A stretch of DNA of 33,541 nucleotides, taken from contig JAGWAR010000014.1 in NCBI GenBank assembly GCA_021296325.1, forward strand, positions 1 to 33,541, written 5' to 3'. A program made the position numbers and the translations under genes. Positions 14,359 to 21,660 of this stretch are shown here, one piece after another (positions within the stretch are counted from its first letter, which is position 1; each line of letters starts with the position of its first letter). The notes beneath the pieces were generated by a model. That model did no database searches. It saw nothing but the letters and a program-made list of their open reading frames with translations, and had not been told where the DNA came from. Source of the DNA: Alphaproteobacteria bacterium (GTDB lineage: Bacteria; Pseudomonadota; Alphaproteobacteria; GCA-2746255).

Positions 14359-16142
14359 AACGCCTCCTCCCAGGACTTGCTCAAGCGCATGGCCGAGTTG
14401 ATTAGGCCCACCATTGAATAGGTTTGGGGAAAATTTCCCCAAAGCTCGCCTGTCTTTGGGTCTATGTCCTCGGAGAACAATCCTACATGATTTCGGCAAG
14501 CAAGCATATTTTCAAAGAGTTTCCGCGCCTCTTCCTTGCGGCCAATCGCGTCCAGCGCGTTGATGTACCAGAATGTGCAAACGCTGAAGGAGGTCTCGGG
14601 TTGACCGATATCATCCGGTGCCGTGTAGCGGAAAAGAAAATCACCTTTTCGCAATTCCTTCTCGATTGCCTGGACGGTCTGTTCGAAACGCGGATCCGTT
14701 GGAGCAAGAAACCCAAGCTCATGTAGCAGCAGAAGCGAGGCGTCTACGTCCGATCCGCCAAAACTTTCGACAAAGCATTTTTTCTTTTCGTTCCAGGCTT
14801 GTTTGCAGATTACGGCGTGCATGTCATCCGCCTGTTTCCGCCAGGCCTTTGCCTTCGACGTCAGGCCAAGCCGGTTCGCGATCTTGGCCAGCCGGTCGCA
14901 CGCCGCCCAGCACATGACGCTGGAATAGGTATGGACGCGTTCACGGGTCCGCAATTCCCACGGCCCGGCATCCGGCTGGTCGTAAAATTTGGCGGCTTTA
15001 TGGCCGGCGCGTTCCAGTTCTTCGAAAAGGCGGATGTCTCCCTGCCGGGAAAGCCGCGTGTCGAAAAAGGCCTGCGTAGAGGCAAGTACGACACTGCCAT
15101 ATACGTCGTTTTGAGGCTGCTGGAATGCCGCATTGCCGACGCGAACGGGGCCCATCCGCCGATAACCGGCGAGGGTTTCGACTTTTCGTTCATGCAGTTG
15201 CGATTCAAGCGTAATGCCGTAGACCGGTTGCAATTCGCCATTTTCGGCGCCAGCAACAATGTTGATGATGTAGCGCAGGTAATTCTCCATCGTCAGGGTT
15301 GCCCCTAGCCGGTTGAGGGCATGCACGACGAAATAGGCGTCACGAAGCCAGCAGTAACGGTAATCCCAGTTCCGCTGGCTGTCGGCGGCCTCCGGAATCG
15401 ACGTCGTCATGGCGGCAATAAGCGCCCCCGTTTCCTCAAAGCTGCAAAGCTTGAGTGTGATGGCCGCCCGGACGACGGCTTCCTGCCACTCGAAGGGGAG
15501 GGAAAGGTAGCGCGCCCAATCGCTCCAGTATTCGACGGTTTTTTTATAAAAATCCTTACTCATGTCGTCGATCGGATTGGTCAGGCTTTCGTCCGGGCCC
15601 AGCACGATCGTGTGCGGCAATTCAAGGACAAACGGCCTTTCTTCGAGCAGGAACGAAACCGGCAAGTCTGTCGAGGCACGAAGCGTTACGCCGGATGTGA
15701 TATAGCGAATGTGATTGCTGCCGGAAGTGGTCGACGGTTTTTCAGCTCCGTAATCCGAAGTGGGACGCACCCGCACACGAATTCTGGGCGTGCCGTCGAT
15801 GGGCCGTATATGGCGGATCATCATCGTTGGGCGAAAGACGCGTCCGAACTGCCGGAAACGGGGCGCAAAATCCGTCAATTCAACGGACGCCCCCTTCGTA
15901 TCGTAAAGCTTTGTAATGAGGACGGAGGTATGCGGGACGTAATGCTGCTCGGAATGAGAAAAATTCTCAATTTCGATATCGAAGAACCCGGTTCCCTCAT
16001 CGCCGCCGTCGCCGTTTAGCAGCCTGCAAAACACCGGATCGCTGTCGAATCTGGGCAGGCACGCCCAAACGACCCGTCCGCGCTGATCGATCAGGGCGCC
16101 ATAGGAACCGTTTCCGATAATACCCAGGTTAAGATCCGTCAT
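14355..16142 (-). CDS. GH15 family glycoside hydrolase, probable trehalase
   Basis: This 595-residue cytoplasmic protein belongs to glycoside hydrolase family 15, which contains glucoamylases and the trehalases of mycobacteria and some other bacteria. It has the N-terminal beta-sandwich domain, opening LGIIGNGSYGALID (residues 6-19), then the (alpha/alpha)6 barrel. That has WDYRYCWLRDAYF (259-271), YRRMGPVRVGNAA (328-339), GPWELR with the likely catalytic acid Glu396, and near the end LFSEDIDP followed by LWGNFPQTYSMVGLINSA. There is no signal peptide. The start overlaps the otsB stop (ATGA) and the end overlaps otsA (TTGA), so it is translated with the trehalose synthesis enzymes. That context favours a role on trehalose, but a glucoamylase or dextran-type activity cannot be excluded from sequence. 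Often annotated simply as GH15. Confidence 0.88.
   Translation of the reverse strand: MTDLNLGIIGNGSYGALIDQRGRVVWACLPRFDSDPVFCRLLNGDGGDEGTGFFDIEIENFSHSEQHYVPHTSVLITKLYDTKGASVELTDFAPRFRQFGRVFRPTMMIRHIRPIDGTPRIRVRVRPTSDYGAEKPSTTSGSNHIRYITSGVTLRASTDLPVSFLLEERPFVLELPHTIVLGPDESLTNPIDDMSKDFYKKTVEYWSDWARYLSLPFEWQEAVVRAAITLKLCSFEETGALIAAMTTSIPEAADSQRNWDYRYCWLRDAYFVVHALNRLGATLTMENYLRYIINIVAGAENGELQPVYGITLESQLHERKVETLAGYRRMGPVRVGNAAFQQPQNDVYGSVVLASTQAFFDTRLSRQGDIRLFEELERAGHKAAKFYDQPDAGPWELRTRERVHTYSSVMCWAACDRLAKIANRLGLTSKAKAWRKQADDMHAVICKQAWNEKKKCFVESFGGSDVDASLLLLHELGFLAPTDPRFEQTVQAIEKELRKGDFLFRYTAPDDIGQPETSFSVCTFWYINALDAIGRKEEARKLFENMLACRNHVGLFSEDIDPKTGELWGNFPQTYSMVGLINSAMRLSKSWEEAF
14363..14371 (-). 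promoter_or_regulatory. strong ribosome-binding site that fixes the otsA TTG start
   Basis: GGGAGGAGG on the minus strand is among the best Shine-Dalgarno matches in the window and lies inside the last codons of the GH15 gene, four bases before the TTG of otsA. It compensates for the weak initiation codon and is the main evidence for the start chosen. Confidence 0.75.
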
Positions 16143-16927
16143 GCCGGCTTGCTCCCCCGCGGTTTGGCTTTGGCTAGAATGGCATCGGGTAGGGAGGCAA
16201 GCCAGTCAAGAAGCACCGGTACGGATTCGACCCGCCGGGTGGCGGCGCTGGCGCCTTCCATGCCGACACGGATGGAATGTCCGCCCAGCCGGTTGACGGT
16301 GGTGAATCCGTCCTCGTCCGTGACATCGTCCCCGACATAGACGGGAAGCCGTCCGGCAAAAGGCGGCTCGGTCAGCAAACGTTCAACCGCCCGTCCTTTG
16401 TGAACATTGGCCGGCTTCACCTCCAGCACCATTTTTCCCTCAAGAAAATGATAGTTGCTCTGTTGGGAAAGCAAATCCGATACGAGTGCCCTCGCGGCAT
16501 CAGCCTGTTCGGGCGCCTGTCGGTAGTGAAGCGCCAGCGTGGCGCCCTTGTCCTCGAGGAGAACGCCGGGAAACGCATGAGCATATTGTGTCAGCGCGGC
16601 CCGGATTTCCTCCAGGCAGTCACCTTCGTTTGCTGCAGGATAAAGGTCTCCCTTCGCGTCGCGCACTTCCAGCCCGTGCAGGCCGGCCACGGGAAGGCGC
16701 AGGGGTTCGAACAGCTGATCGATGACGCCGATCGAACGCCCGCTTACGAGGGCGACGGCATTTCCAAATGCGTCCATCAGGTGGCGCAACATGGCCACGA
16801 CGCGCGGCGTAATGCGAACCGCGGACGGCGTGGCGGCGATTTCGACCAGCGTGCCGTCTACGTCCAGGAAAAGGGCCCAGTTTTGATCGGGTGCAGGTAA
16901 CTCTGAAAGCGGCATGCCGTCGTCCAT
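16139..16927 (-). CDS. otsB: trehalose-6-phosphate phosphatase OtsB
   Basis: OtsB removes the phosphate from trehalose 6-phosphate. The product, about 262 residues, is a HAD-superfamily phosphatase: ALFLDVDGTLVEIA (residues 18-31, nucleophile Asp22 and Asp24), VALVSGRSIGVID (motif II region, Ser62), VLEVKPANVHKGRAVERLL (lysine motif III) and VYVGDDVTDEDGF (motif IV). The open frame extends far upstream, but only the part from MDDGMPL is conserved. I use the ATG at 16927; MPLSELP at 16915 is equally possible. Neither has a clear ribosome-binding site. It starts 53 bases after the cysQ stop, and its own stop overlaps the GH15 ATG (ATGA). Confidence 0.94.
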   Translation of the reverse strand: MDDGMPLSELPAPDQNWALFLDVDGTLVEIAATPSAVRITPRVVAMLRHLMDAFGNAVALVSGRSIGVIDQLFEPLRLPVAGLHGLEVRDAKGDLYPAANEGDCLEEIRAALTQYAHAFPGVLLEDKGATLALHYRQAPEQADAARALVSDLLSQQSNYHFLEGKMVLEVKPANVHKGRAVERLLTEPPFAGRLPVYVGDDVTDEDGFTTVNRLGGHSIRVGMEGASAATRRVESVPVLLDWLASLPDAILAKAKPRGSKPA

Positions 16928-16980
16928 GTCGGGAAGGGCAGGTGGGTTATGGGGTGAGCATAAATAGAAGGATTGGAGGA

Positions 16981-17748
16981 TTAAACCCGCCCTCTCGCGA
17001 CAAAAGCGGGATTCACAAAATCCGGCTTTCCGTAGCGCAATTCCTCTCCATCCAGCGTCGTGATGTTGCCGCCCGCCGCCAGCAGGATGGCATGCCCCGC
17101 TGCGGTGTCCCATTCCATCGTTCGCCCGAACCGCGGATAGAGATCGGCATCGCCCGCCGCGATGACACAGAATTTTACGGCGCTGCCGGAAATCCTGCGC
17201 TCCCGCACCTTCAGCGTGGTGAGATACGCTTCCGTTTTTGGGCCGGCATGGGAGCGGCTGGAAACGACGACAAAACCTTCTGGAGATGCCCTGACGGCGG
17301 TAATGGGGTTGGGGGCTTCCTCGCCGACGGCGATGGTGGCGGTGCCGGGGCCGGCGGCGGCGTAAATGGTTTCTTTCAGAGGTACGCCGATCAGGCCAAG
17401 CACCGGTCGGCCATTGATGACGAGGGCAACGTTGATCGTGAATTCGCCGGTTTCTCCAATGAATTCCTTCGTGCCGTCGAGCGGGTCCACCAGCCAGAAT
17501 TTCCCTCCCTCGATGGATGGGATGTCGCCGATTTCGGCCCGTTCCTCCGACACGACCGGAATGTCCGGTGTCAGCGCATGAAGCGCATCGACAAGAATTC
17601 GTTCCGAAATTTCATCGGCCTCCGTGACAGGCGACAGGTCTTCCTTTTTCCGAACCACGTAGTCTTTTTTCTCGTAGATTCGGACGGTCTCCCTTCCGGC
17701 CTTCTGGACGATGGGGCGAAGCGCTTCGATGAGTTCGGAATAATTCAT
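16981..17748 (-). CDS. cysQ: 3'(2'),5'-bisphosphate nucleotidase CysQ
   Basis: CysQ hydrolyses 3'-phosphoadenosine 5'-phosphate (PAP), a by-product of sulfate assimilation, to AMP. The 255-residue protein has all motifs of the Mg-dependent, lithium-sensitive phosphatase family: SPVTEADEIS (39-48), VVSEER (65-70), WLVDPLDGTKEF (85-96, metal ligands Asp88 and Asp91) and MEWDTAAGHAILLAAGG (about 210-226). The DPLDGTKEF form and the length suit CysQ better than inositol monophosphatase. It lies between the GST gene (24 bases) and otsB (53 bases), on the same strand. A tie to the trehalose genes is not obvious; it may simply share a transcript. Confidence 0.92.
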   Translation of the reverse strand: MNYSELIEALRPIVQKAGRETVRIYEKKDYVVRKKEDLSPVTEADEISERILVDALHALTPDIPVVSEERAEIGDIPSIEGGKFWLVDPLDGTKEFIGETGEFTINVALVINGRPVLGLIGVPLKETIYAAAGPGTATIAVGEEAPNPITAVRASPEGFVVVSSRSHAGPKTEAYLTTLKVRERRISGSAVKFCVIAAGDADLYPRFGRTMEWDTAAGHAILLAAGGNITTLDGEELRYGKPDFVNPAFVARGRV

Positions 17749-17772
17749 TTTCTTTAAATCAAACCTTCCAGT

Positions 17773-18465
17773 TCAGCGGCGGTCGTATTGCTGATTGCCA
17801 AACATCACGTTCCAGGCGTCCCTGTCTTCCGACCAGTCGGCTTCGATCTTTCTTGGCACCAGCATGCCCCGTTTCACACCGGGCCGTTCGGCAATGGCGT
17901 TGTACCAGCGTTCGACATTGGGGAAATCTTCCAGCTTCTGTCCGTGCATGTCGTGCCACCGAATCCAGGGAAACGTCGCGATATCGGCGATGGAATAATC
18001 GCCGGCCAGGTATTCGCTTTCGCCAAGCCGCCGGTTGAGAACGCCATAAAGGCGCGTCGCTTCCTTGGTATAGCGTTCAATGGCGTAGGGGATTTTCTCC
18101 GGAGCGTATTTTCGGAAGTGATGTGCCTGGCCCAGCATGGGACCGATCCCGCCCATTTGGAACATCAGCCACTGGAAGGTTGCGTACCGTATCCGTGGAT
18201 CTGTCGAGAGAAACTTGGCAAGTTTCTCGCCGAGGTAATTCAGGATGGGCACGGACTCGAAAAGCGCGATTGGTTGACCGCCGGGTCCCTCCGAATCGAC
18301 AATCGCCGGAATCTTGTTGTTGGGTCTTATTTTCAGATATGCGGACTTGAACTGATCGCCTTTCATGATGTCGACCTGGACGGAACGATAGGGGTGCTCG
18401 GCCTCTTCAAGGAAGATGGAAACCTTGTGACCGTTCGGCGTTCCGTCTGTATAGAGTGTCAGCAT
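17773..18465 (-). CDS. glutathione S-transferase, Nu-class (YfcG/YghU/Ure2-like)
   Basis: The 230-residue protein has an N-terminal thioredoxin fold with TDGTPNGHKVSIFLEE (residues 6-21), the TPNG signature of Nu-class enzymes such as E. coli YfcG, which act as glutathione-dependent disulfide oxidoreductases, not classical transferases. The NNKIPAIVD loop with its cis-proline (49-57) and FESVPILNYLGEK (glutathione binding) follow, then an all-helical C-terminal domain with YSIADIATFPWIRW. It is a soluble protein with no signal. It is the first gene of the minus-strand run that continues into cysQ and the trehalose genes. The divergent hpnC start is 155 bases away, so a promoter region is shared. 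Its substrate is not predictable. Confidence 0.92.
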   Translation of the reverse strand: MLTLYTDGTPNGHKVSIFLEEAEHPYRSVQVDIMKGDQFKSAYLKIRPNNKIPAIVDSEGPGGQPIALFESVPILNYLGEKLAKFLSTDPRIRYATFQWLMFQMGGIGPMLGQAHHFRKYAPEKIPYAIERYTKEATRLYGVLNRRLGESEYLAGDYSIADIATFPWIRWHDMHGQKLEDFPNVERWYNAIAERPGVKRGMLVPRKIEADWSEDRDAWNVMFGNQQYDRR

Positions 18466-18620
18466 CAGGTGCTCCCTAGGGTGAAACAGGCATGGCCGGG
18501 CCTCGTCTATAACATTTCCCGTCTTGCAAAACGATCCGGAGGCATGGCGCGCCCCTCTATATAAGGCGTTTCGGTATTTATGCTAACCTCTCGGAAGCGC
18601 GTGCATTGGGATTGTGTGGC

Positions 18621-19466
18621 ATGACGGCGATTGATTCGGTCGAGACCCCCTCCGGCAAGGGCGCCGGGGATGAAAACTTTCCCGTTGGATCCTGGTTGTT
18701 GCCGGCGAAACTGCGGCCGCATGTCGCGGTTTTTTACGCTTACGCGCGCGCCATCGATGATATTGCGGACAATCCGGCGCTTGCTCCCGAGGACAAGATT
18801 TCCCGCCTGGAAGGATTCTCGCGCGCCATCTCCGGCGCCGAGATACAGGACCCGGCCTATGAAAAGGCCCATCGCATGCGGGCAAGTCTCGGGCGGACGC
18901 ACATTCCGACGACTCATTGCACCGACCTGATCGCCGCCTTCAAGCAGGACGCAACCAAGCTTCGCTATCGGGACTGGCAGGAGCTGATGCAATACTGCGA
19001 CCGTTCCGCTTCGCCGGTGGGGCGCTATTTGCTGGATCTCCATGGAGAATCGAAAAGCGGTTACGTGGAATCGGACGCTCTTTGCAATGCGTTGCAGGTT
19101 CTGAATCACCTGCAGGACTGCAAGGTGGATTACCTGCAGCTCAACCGGGTCTATCTCCCTGAAACGTGGCTGGAGGAAGCGGGCAGTTCCGTTGAAGATC
19201 TGGCTGCGCCCGCTGCAAGTCCCGGCCTTCGCCGGGTGATCGACCGTTGCCTTGACGGGGTCGAGGAACTGCTCGTTTCGGCACGCCGGCTTCCGGCCGT
19301 GCTTGGGAGCCGGTTTCTTGCGATGGAAACCGCCGTTATCGTGGCGATTGCCGAACGGCTTGCACAGCAATTGCGCCATCGGGACCCGTTGGCCGAGCGA
19401 GTGGTTTTATCGAAAGCGGCATACCTGTCCTGTTTTCTGAAGGGGGTTGCACGTGTTCTCTTGTAA
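18621..19466 (+). CDS. hpnC: squalene synthase HpnC
   Basis: HpnC takes part in the bacterial three-enzyme route to squalene; it works with HpnD and HpnE and converts presqualene diphosphate to hydroxysqualene. The 281-residue protein belongs to the trans-isoprenyl diphosphate synthase (squalene/phytoene) fold. It has the first aspartate-rich motif ARAIDDIAD (42-50) and a second, NHLQDCKVDYLQLN, in which the helix with the two aspartates is kept; CDRSASPVGRYLLDLHG precedes it. The ATG at 18621 lacks a strong ribosome-binding site; a TTG at 18606 is less likely. It opens the hpnC-D-E-shc-hpnG run on this strand. Confidence 0.94.
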   Translation: MTAIDSVETPSGKGAGDENFPVGSWLLPAKLRPHVAVFYAYARAIDDIADNPALAPEDKISRLEGFSRAISGAEIQDPAYEKAHRMRASLGRTHIPTTHCTDLIAAFKQDATKLRYRDWQELMQYCDRSASPVGRYLLDLHGESKSGYVESDALCNALQVLNHLQDCKVDYLQLNRVYLPETWLEEAGSSVEDLAAPAASPGLRRVIDRCLDGVEELLVSARRLPAVLGSRFLAMETAVIVAIAERLAQQLRHRDPLAERVVLSKAAYLSCFLKGVARVLL

Positions 19467-19499
19467 TGCCGCGTCTTTGCTGGTGATCTAACGCGCATC

Positions 19500-20381
19500 A
19501 TGCCATTCACCGTTTCCGAAGTTTCCAGGGATTCCGAAGCGTTCGAATCGGTCGAACGCGTCGTAATTGATTCCGGAACGTCTTTTTTCTGGGCGATGCG
19601 GCTGCTTTCCCGGCAACGCAGGGAGGGCATGTTCGCCATCTACGCGTTTTGCCGCGAGGTGGACGATATTGCGGATGAGCCAGCCTCGAAGGAAGCCAAG
19701 CTGACCGACCTTGGCAAATGGCGGGAACAGATCGAAAAGCTCTACGACAACCCTTCCGGGCAGACGGCCGCCCTGTATCCGACGGCCCGCGCCCTGATGG
19801 GGGCAGTAGCGGCCTTCAACCTACGCAAGGAAGACTTTCTGGCCGTCATCGAAGGGATGGAGATGGACGCAAACGGGCCCATTCAGGCGCCTTCGATGCA
19901 GGAATTGAAGCGTTACTGCGATCGGGTGGCCTGTGCCGTCGGGCGGCTTTCAGTGCATGCCTTCGGGGTTCCGGGAAACCGTGGATACGCCGTTGCGGAC
20001 AAGTTGGGTCAAGCGCTGCAACTGACGAATATCCTGCGCGATCTGCGCGAGGACGCGAAGGTGAACCGCCTCTATCTGCCGGTGGACCTTCTGGAGAAGC
20101 ATGGCATTGCCGACCGGGTGCCGGAAAAGGTGCTTGCCCACCCGGCGCTCACGGCGGTCTGCGAGGACCTTGCCCAGATTGCCCGTCGGCGTTTCGAAGA
20201 AGCGGAAGCGGCCCTTGCCCGATGTTCGCGCCGGAAAATGCGTCCGGCCATCGTCATGATGCGGGTCTACCGGAAAATTCTGGAGGCGTTGCAGGCAAGG
20301 GGGTGGCATGACCTTGATCGCAAGGTCGGAATCTCGAAGGCGAGCAAGATCTGGATCGCGCTTCGTTACGGAATACTATAG
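19500..20381 (+). CDS. hpnD: presqualene diphosphate synthase HpnD
   Basis: HpnD condenses two farnesyl diphosphates to presqualene diphosphate. The 293-residue protein has the SGTSFFWAMRLL motif (25-36), YAFCREVDDIADEP with the first aspartate motif (Asp55, Asp56, Asp59), YCDRVACAVGRLSVHAFG and LTNILRDLREDAKVNRLYLP with the second aspartate motif. It is the typical length. It begins 33 bases after hpnC with no strong ribosome-binding site and ends 2 bases before the hpnE ATG, so hpnE translation may depend on it. Confidence 0.95.
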   Translation: MPFTVSEVSRDSEAFESVERVVIDSGTSFFWAMRLLSRQRREGMFAIYAFCREVDDIADEPASKEAKLTDLGKWREQIEKLYDNPSGQTAALYPTARALMGAVAAFNLRKEDFLAVIEGMEMDANGPIQAPSMQELKRYCDRVACAVGRLSVHAFGVPGNRGYAVADKLGQALQLTNILRDLREDAKVNRLYLPVDLLEKHGIADRVPEKVLAHPALTAVCEDLAQIARRRFEEAEAALARCSRRKMRPAIVMMRVYRKILEALQARGWHDLDRKVGISKASKIWIALRYGIL

Positions 20382-20383
20382 GC

Positions 20384-21637
20384 ATGAGCGTTGTTCACAT
20401 CGTCGGCGCCGGTCTGGCGGGGCTTGCCGCGGCCGTTCGGCTTGCCGGGGCAGGGCGGCAGATTGCCCTCTACGAGGCGGCCAATCATGCCGGGGGGCGT
20501 TGCCGCTCCTACGTCGATGCAACCCTTGGAAAACGGGTCGATAACGGAAACCATCTGCTTTTCCGTGGCAATCGCGAGGCGTTCGGTTATCTGAAAACGA
20601 TCGGCGCTGTTGATCGCTTCCTCTGTCCGAATGAACCCGCCTTTCCCTTTGTCGATCTCGAATCGGGCGACCGCTGGGTGGTGCGCCCCTCCGGCCTCGT
20701 TCCATGGTGGGTTTTTTCATCCTCGCGGCGCATTCCAGGGACGAAGCCGGCCGATTATCTGGCAGCACTTCGGCTTTTTGTGGCCAAGCGCGATGCTACC
20801 ATTGCCGAAACCTTCGCCGATGGCGGCCTGCTTTACCGGTATTTCTGGGAGCCGCTTGCCGTCGCCTCGTTGAACACGTCGGCCGAAAGAGGGGCGGTCC
20901 GGCTGCTCCTGCCGGTGGTTCTGCGTATTTTTGGAAAAGGCAGCGAGGCGGCCCGCCCGATGATCGCCCGGGACGGGCTTTCCGAAAGCTTCGTGGACCC
21001 GGCGCTTAACTATCTGCAGCAAAAAGGTGGACAGCTTCATTTCACCCACCGCCTGCGGGCCGTTGCATTTGCCGATGGGCGTGTCTCGGGACTCGATTTC
21101 GGCACCCGCCGCGTGGTCTTCGGGGAAAAAGACCGGCTGATCCTGGCCGTCCCGCCGGCCAATGCCGGCGATCTGCTGCCCGGCCTTGCCACGCCGAAAG
21201 AGGCCGAGCCCATCCTGAATGCCCATTTCGACTTGCCCGAGGTGCCCTCCTGGCCCCATGAAGCCCCGTTCGTTGGCGTCATCGGGGGGCTTGCCCAGTG
21301 GGTCTTCCTGCGCGGCCGGATTGCCTCCGTCACCGTGAGCGCCGCTGCCGATCACATCGACAAAACACCGGAAGAACTTGTTCCAAAGCTGTGGGAGGAC
21401 GTTGCCCAGGCATTGCAGGTTACGTCGTCATCGCCACCGCCTTGCCGCATCCTTAAAGAGCGTCGCGCGACCTTCAGCCAGACCCCTGCCGCGCTTTTGC
21501 TTCGCCCAAAAACCCGGACGCAATATGCAAACCTTTTTCTGGCTGGCGATTGGACCGATACTGGCTTGCCTGCTACGATCGAAGGCGCAATCTTCTCGGG
21601 CCATCGGGCCGCCAAGGCCGCCATGCAACTATCGTGA
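20384..21637 (+). CDS. hpnE: hydroxysqualene dehydroxylase HpnE
   Basis: HpnE is the FAD enzyme that reduces hydroxysqualene to squalene, completing the HpnCDE route. The 417-residue protein opens with the dinucleotide-binding fold HIVGAGLAGLAAAVRLAGAG (residues 5-24) followed by the acidic strand end YEAANHAGGRCRS. RVDNGNHLLFRGN is characteristic of the amine-oxidase/phytoene-desaturase-like family, and the C-terminal FLAGDWTDTGLPATIEGAIFSGHRAAK is the FAD-contact motif. Two bases separate it from hpnD and 23 from shc. Older annotation calls it squalene-associated FAD-dependent desaturase. Confidence 0.95.
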   Translation: MSVVHIVGAGLAGLAAAVRLAGAGRQIALYEAANHAGGRCRSYVDATLGKRVDNGNHLLFRGNREAFGYLKTIGAVDRFLCPNEPAFPFVDLESGDRWVVRPSGLVPWWVFSSSRRIPGTKPADYLAALRLFVAKRDATIAETFADGGLLYRYFWEPLAVASLNTSAERGAVRLLLPVVLRIFGKGSEAARPMIARDGLSESFVDPALNYLQQKGGQLHFTHRLRAVAFADGRVSGLDFGTRRVVFGEKDRLILAVPPANAGDLLPGLATPKEAEPILNAHFDLPEVPSWPHEAPFVGVIGGLAQWVFLRGRIASVTVSAAADHIDKTPEELVPKLWEDVAQALQVTSSSPPPCRILKERRATFSQTPAALLLRPKTRTQYANLFLAGDWTDTGLPATIEGAIFSGHRAAKAAMQLS

Positions 21638-21660
21638 ATCAAGAGCCGGACGGAGACCGC

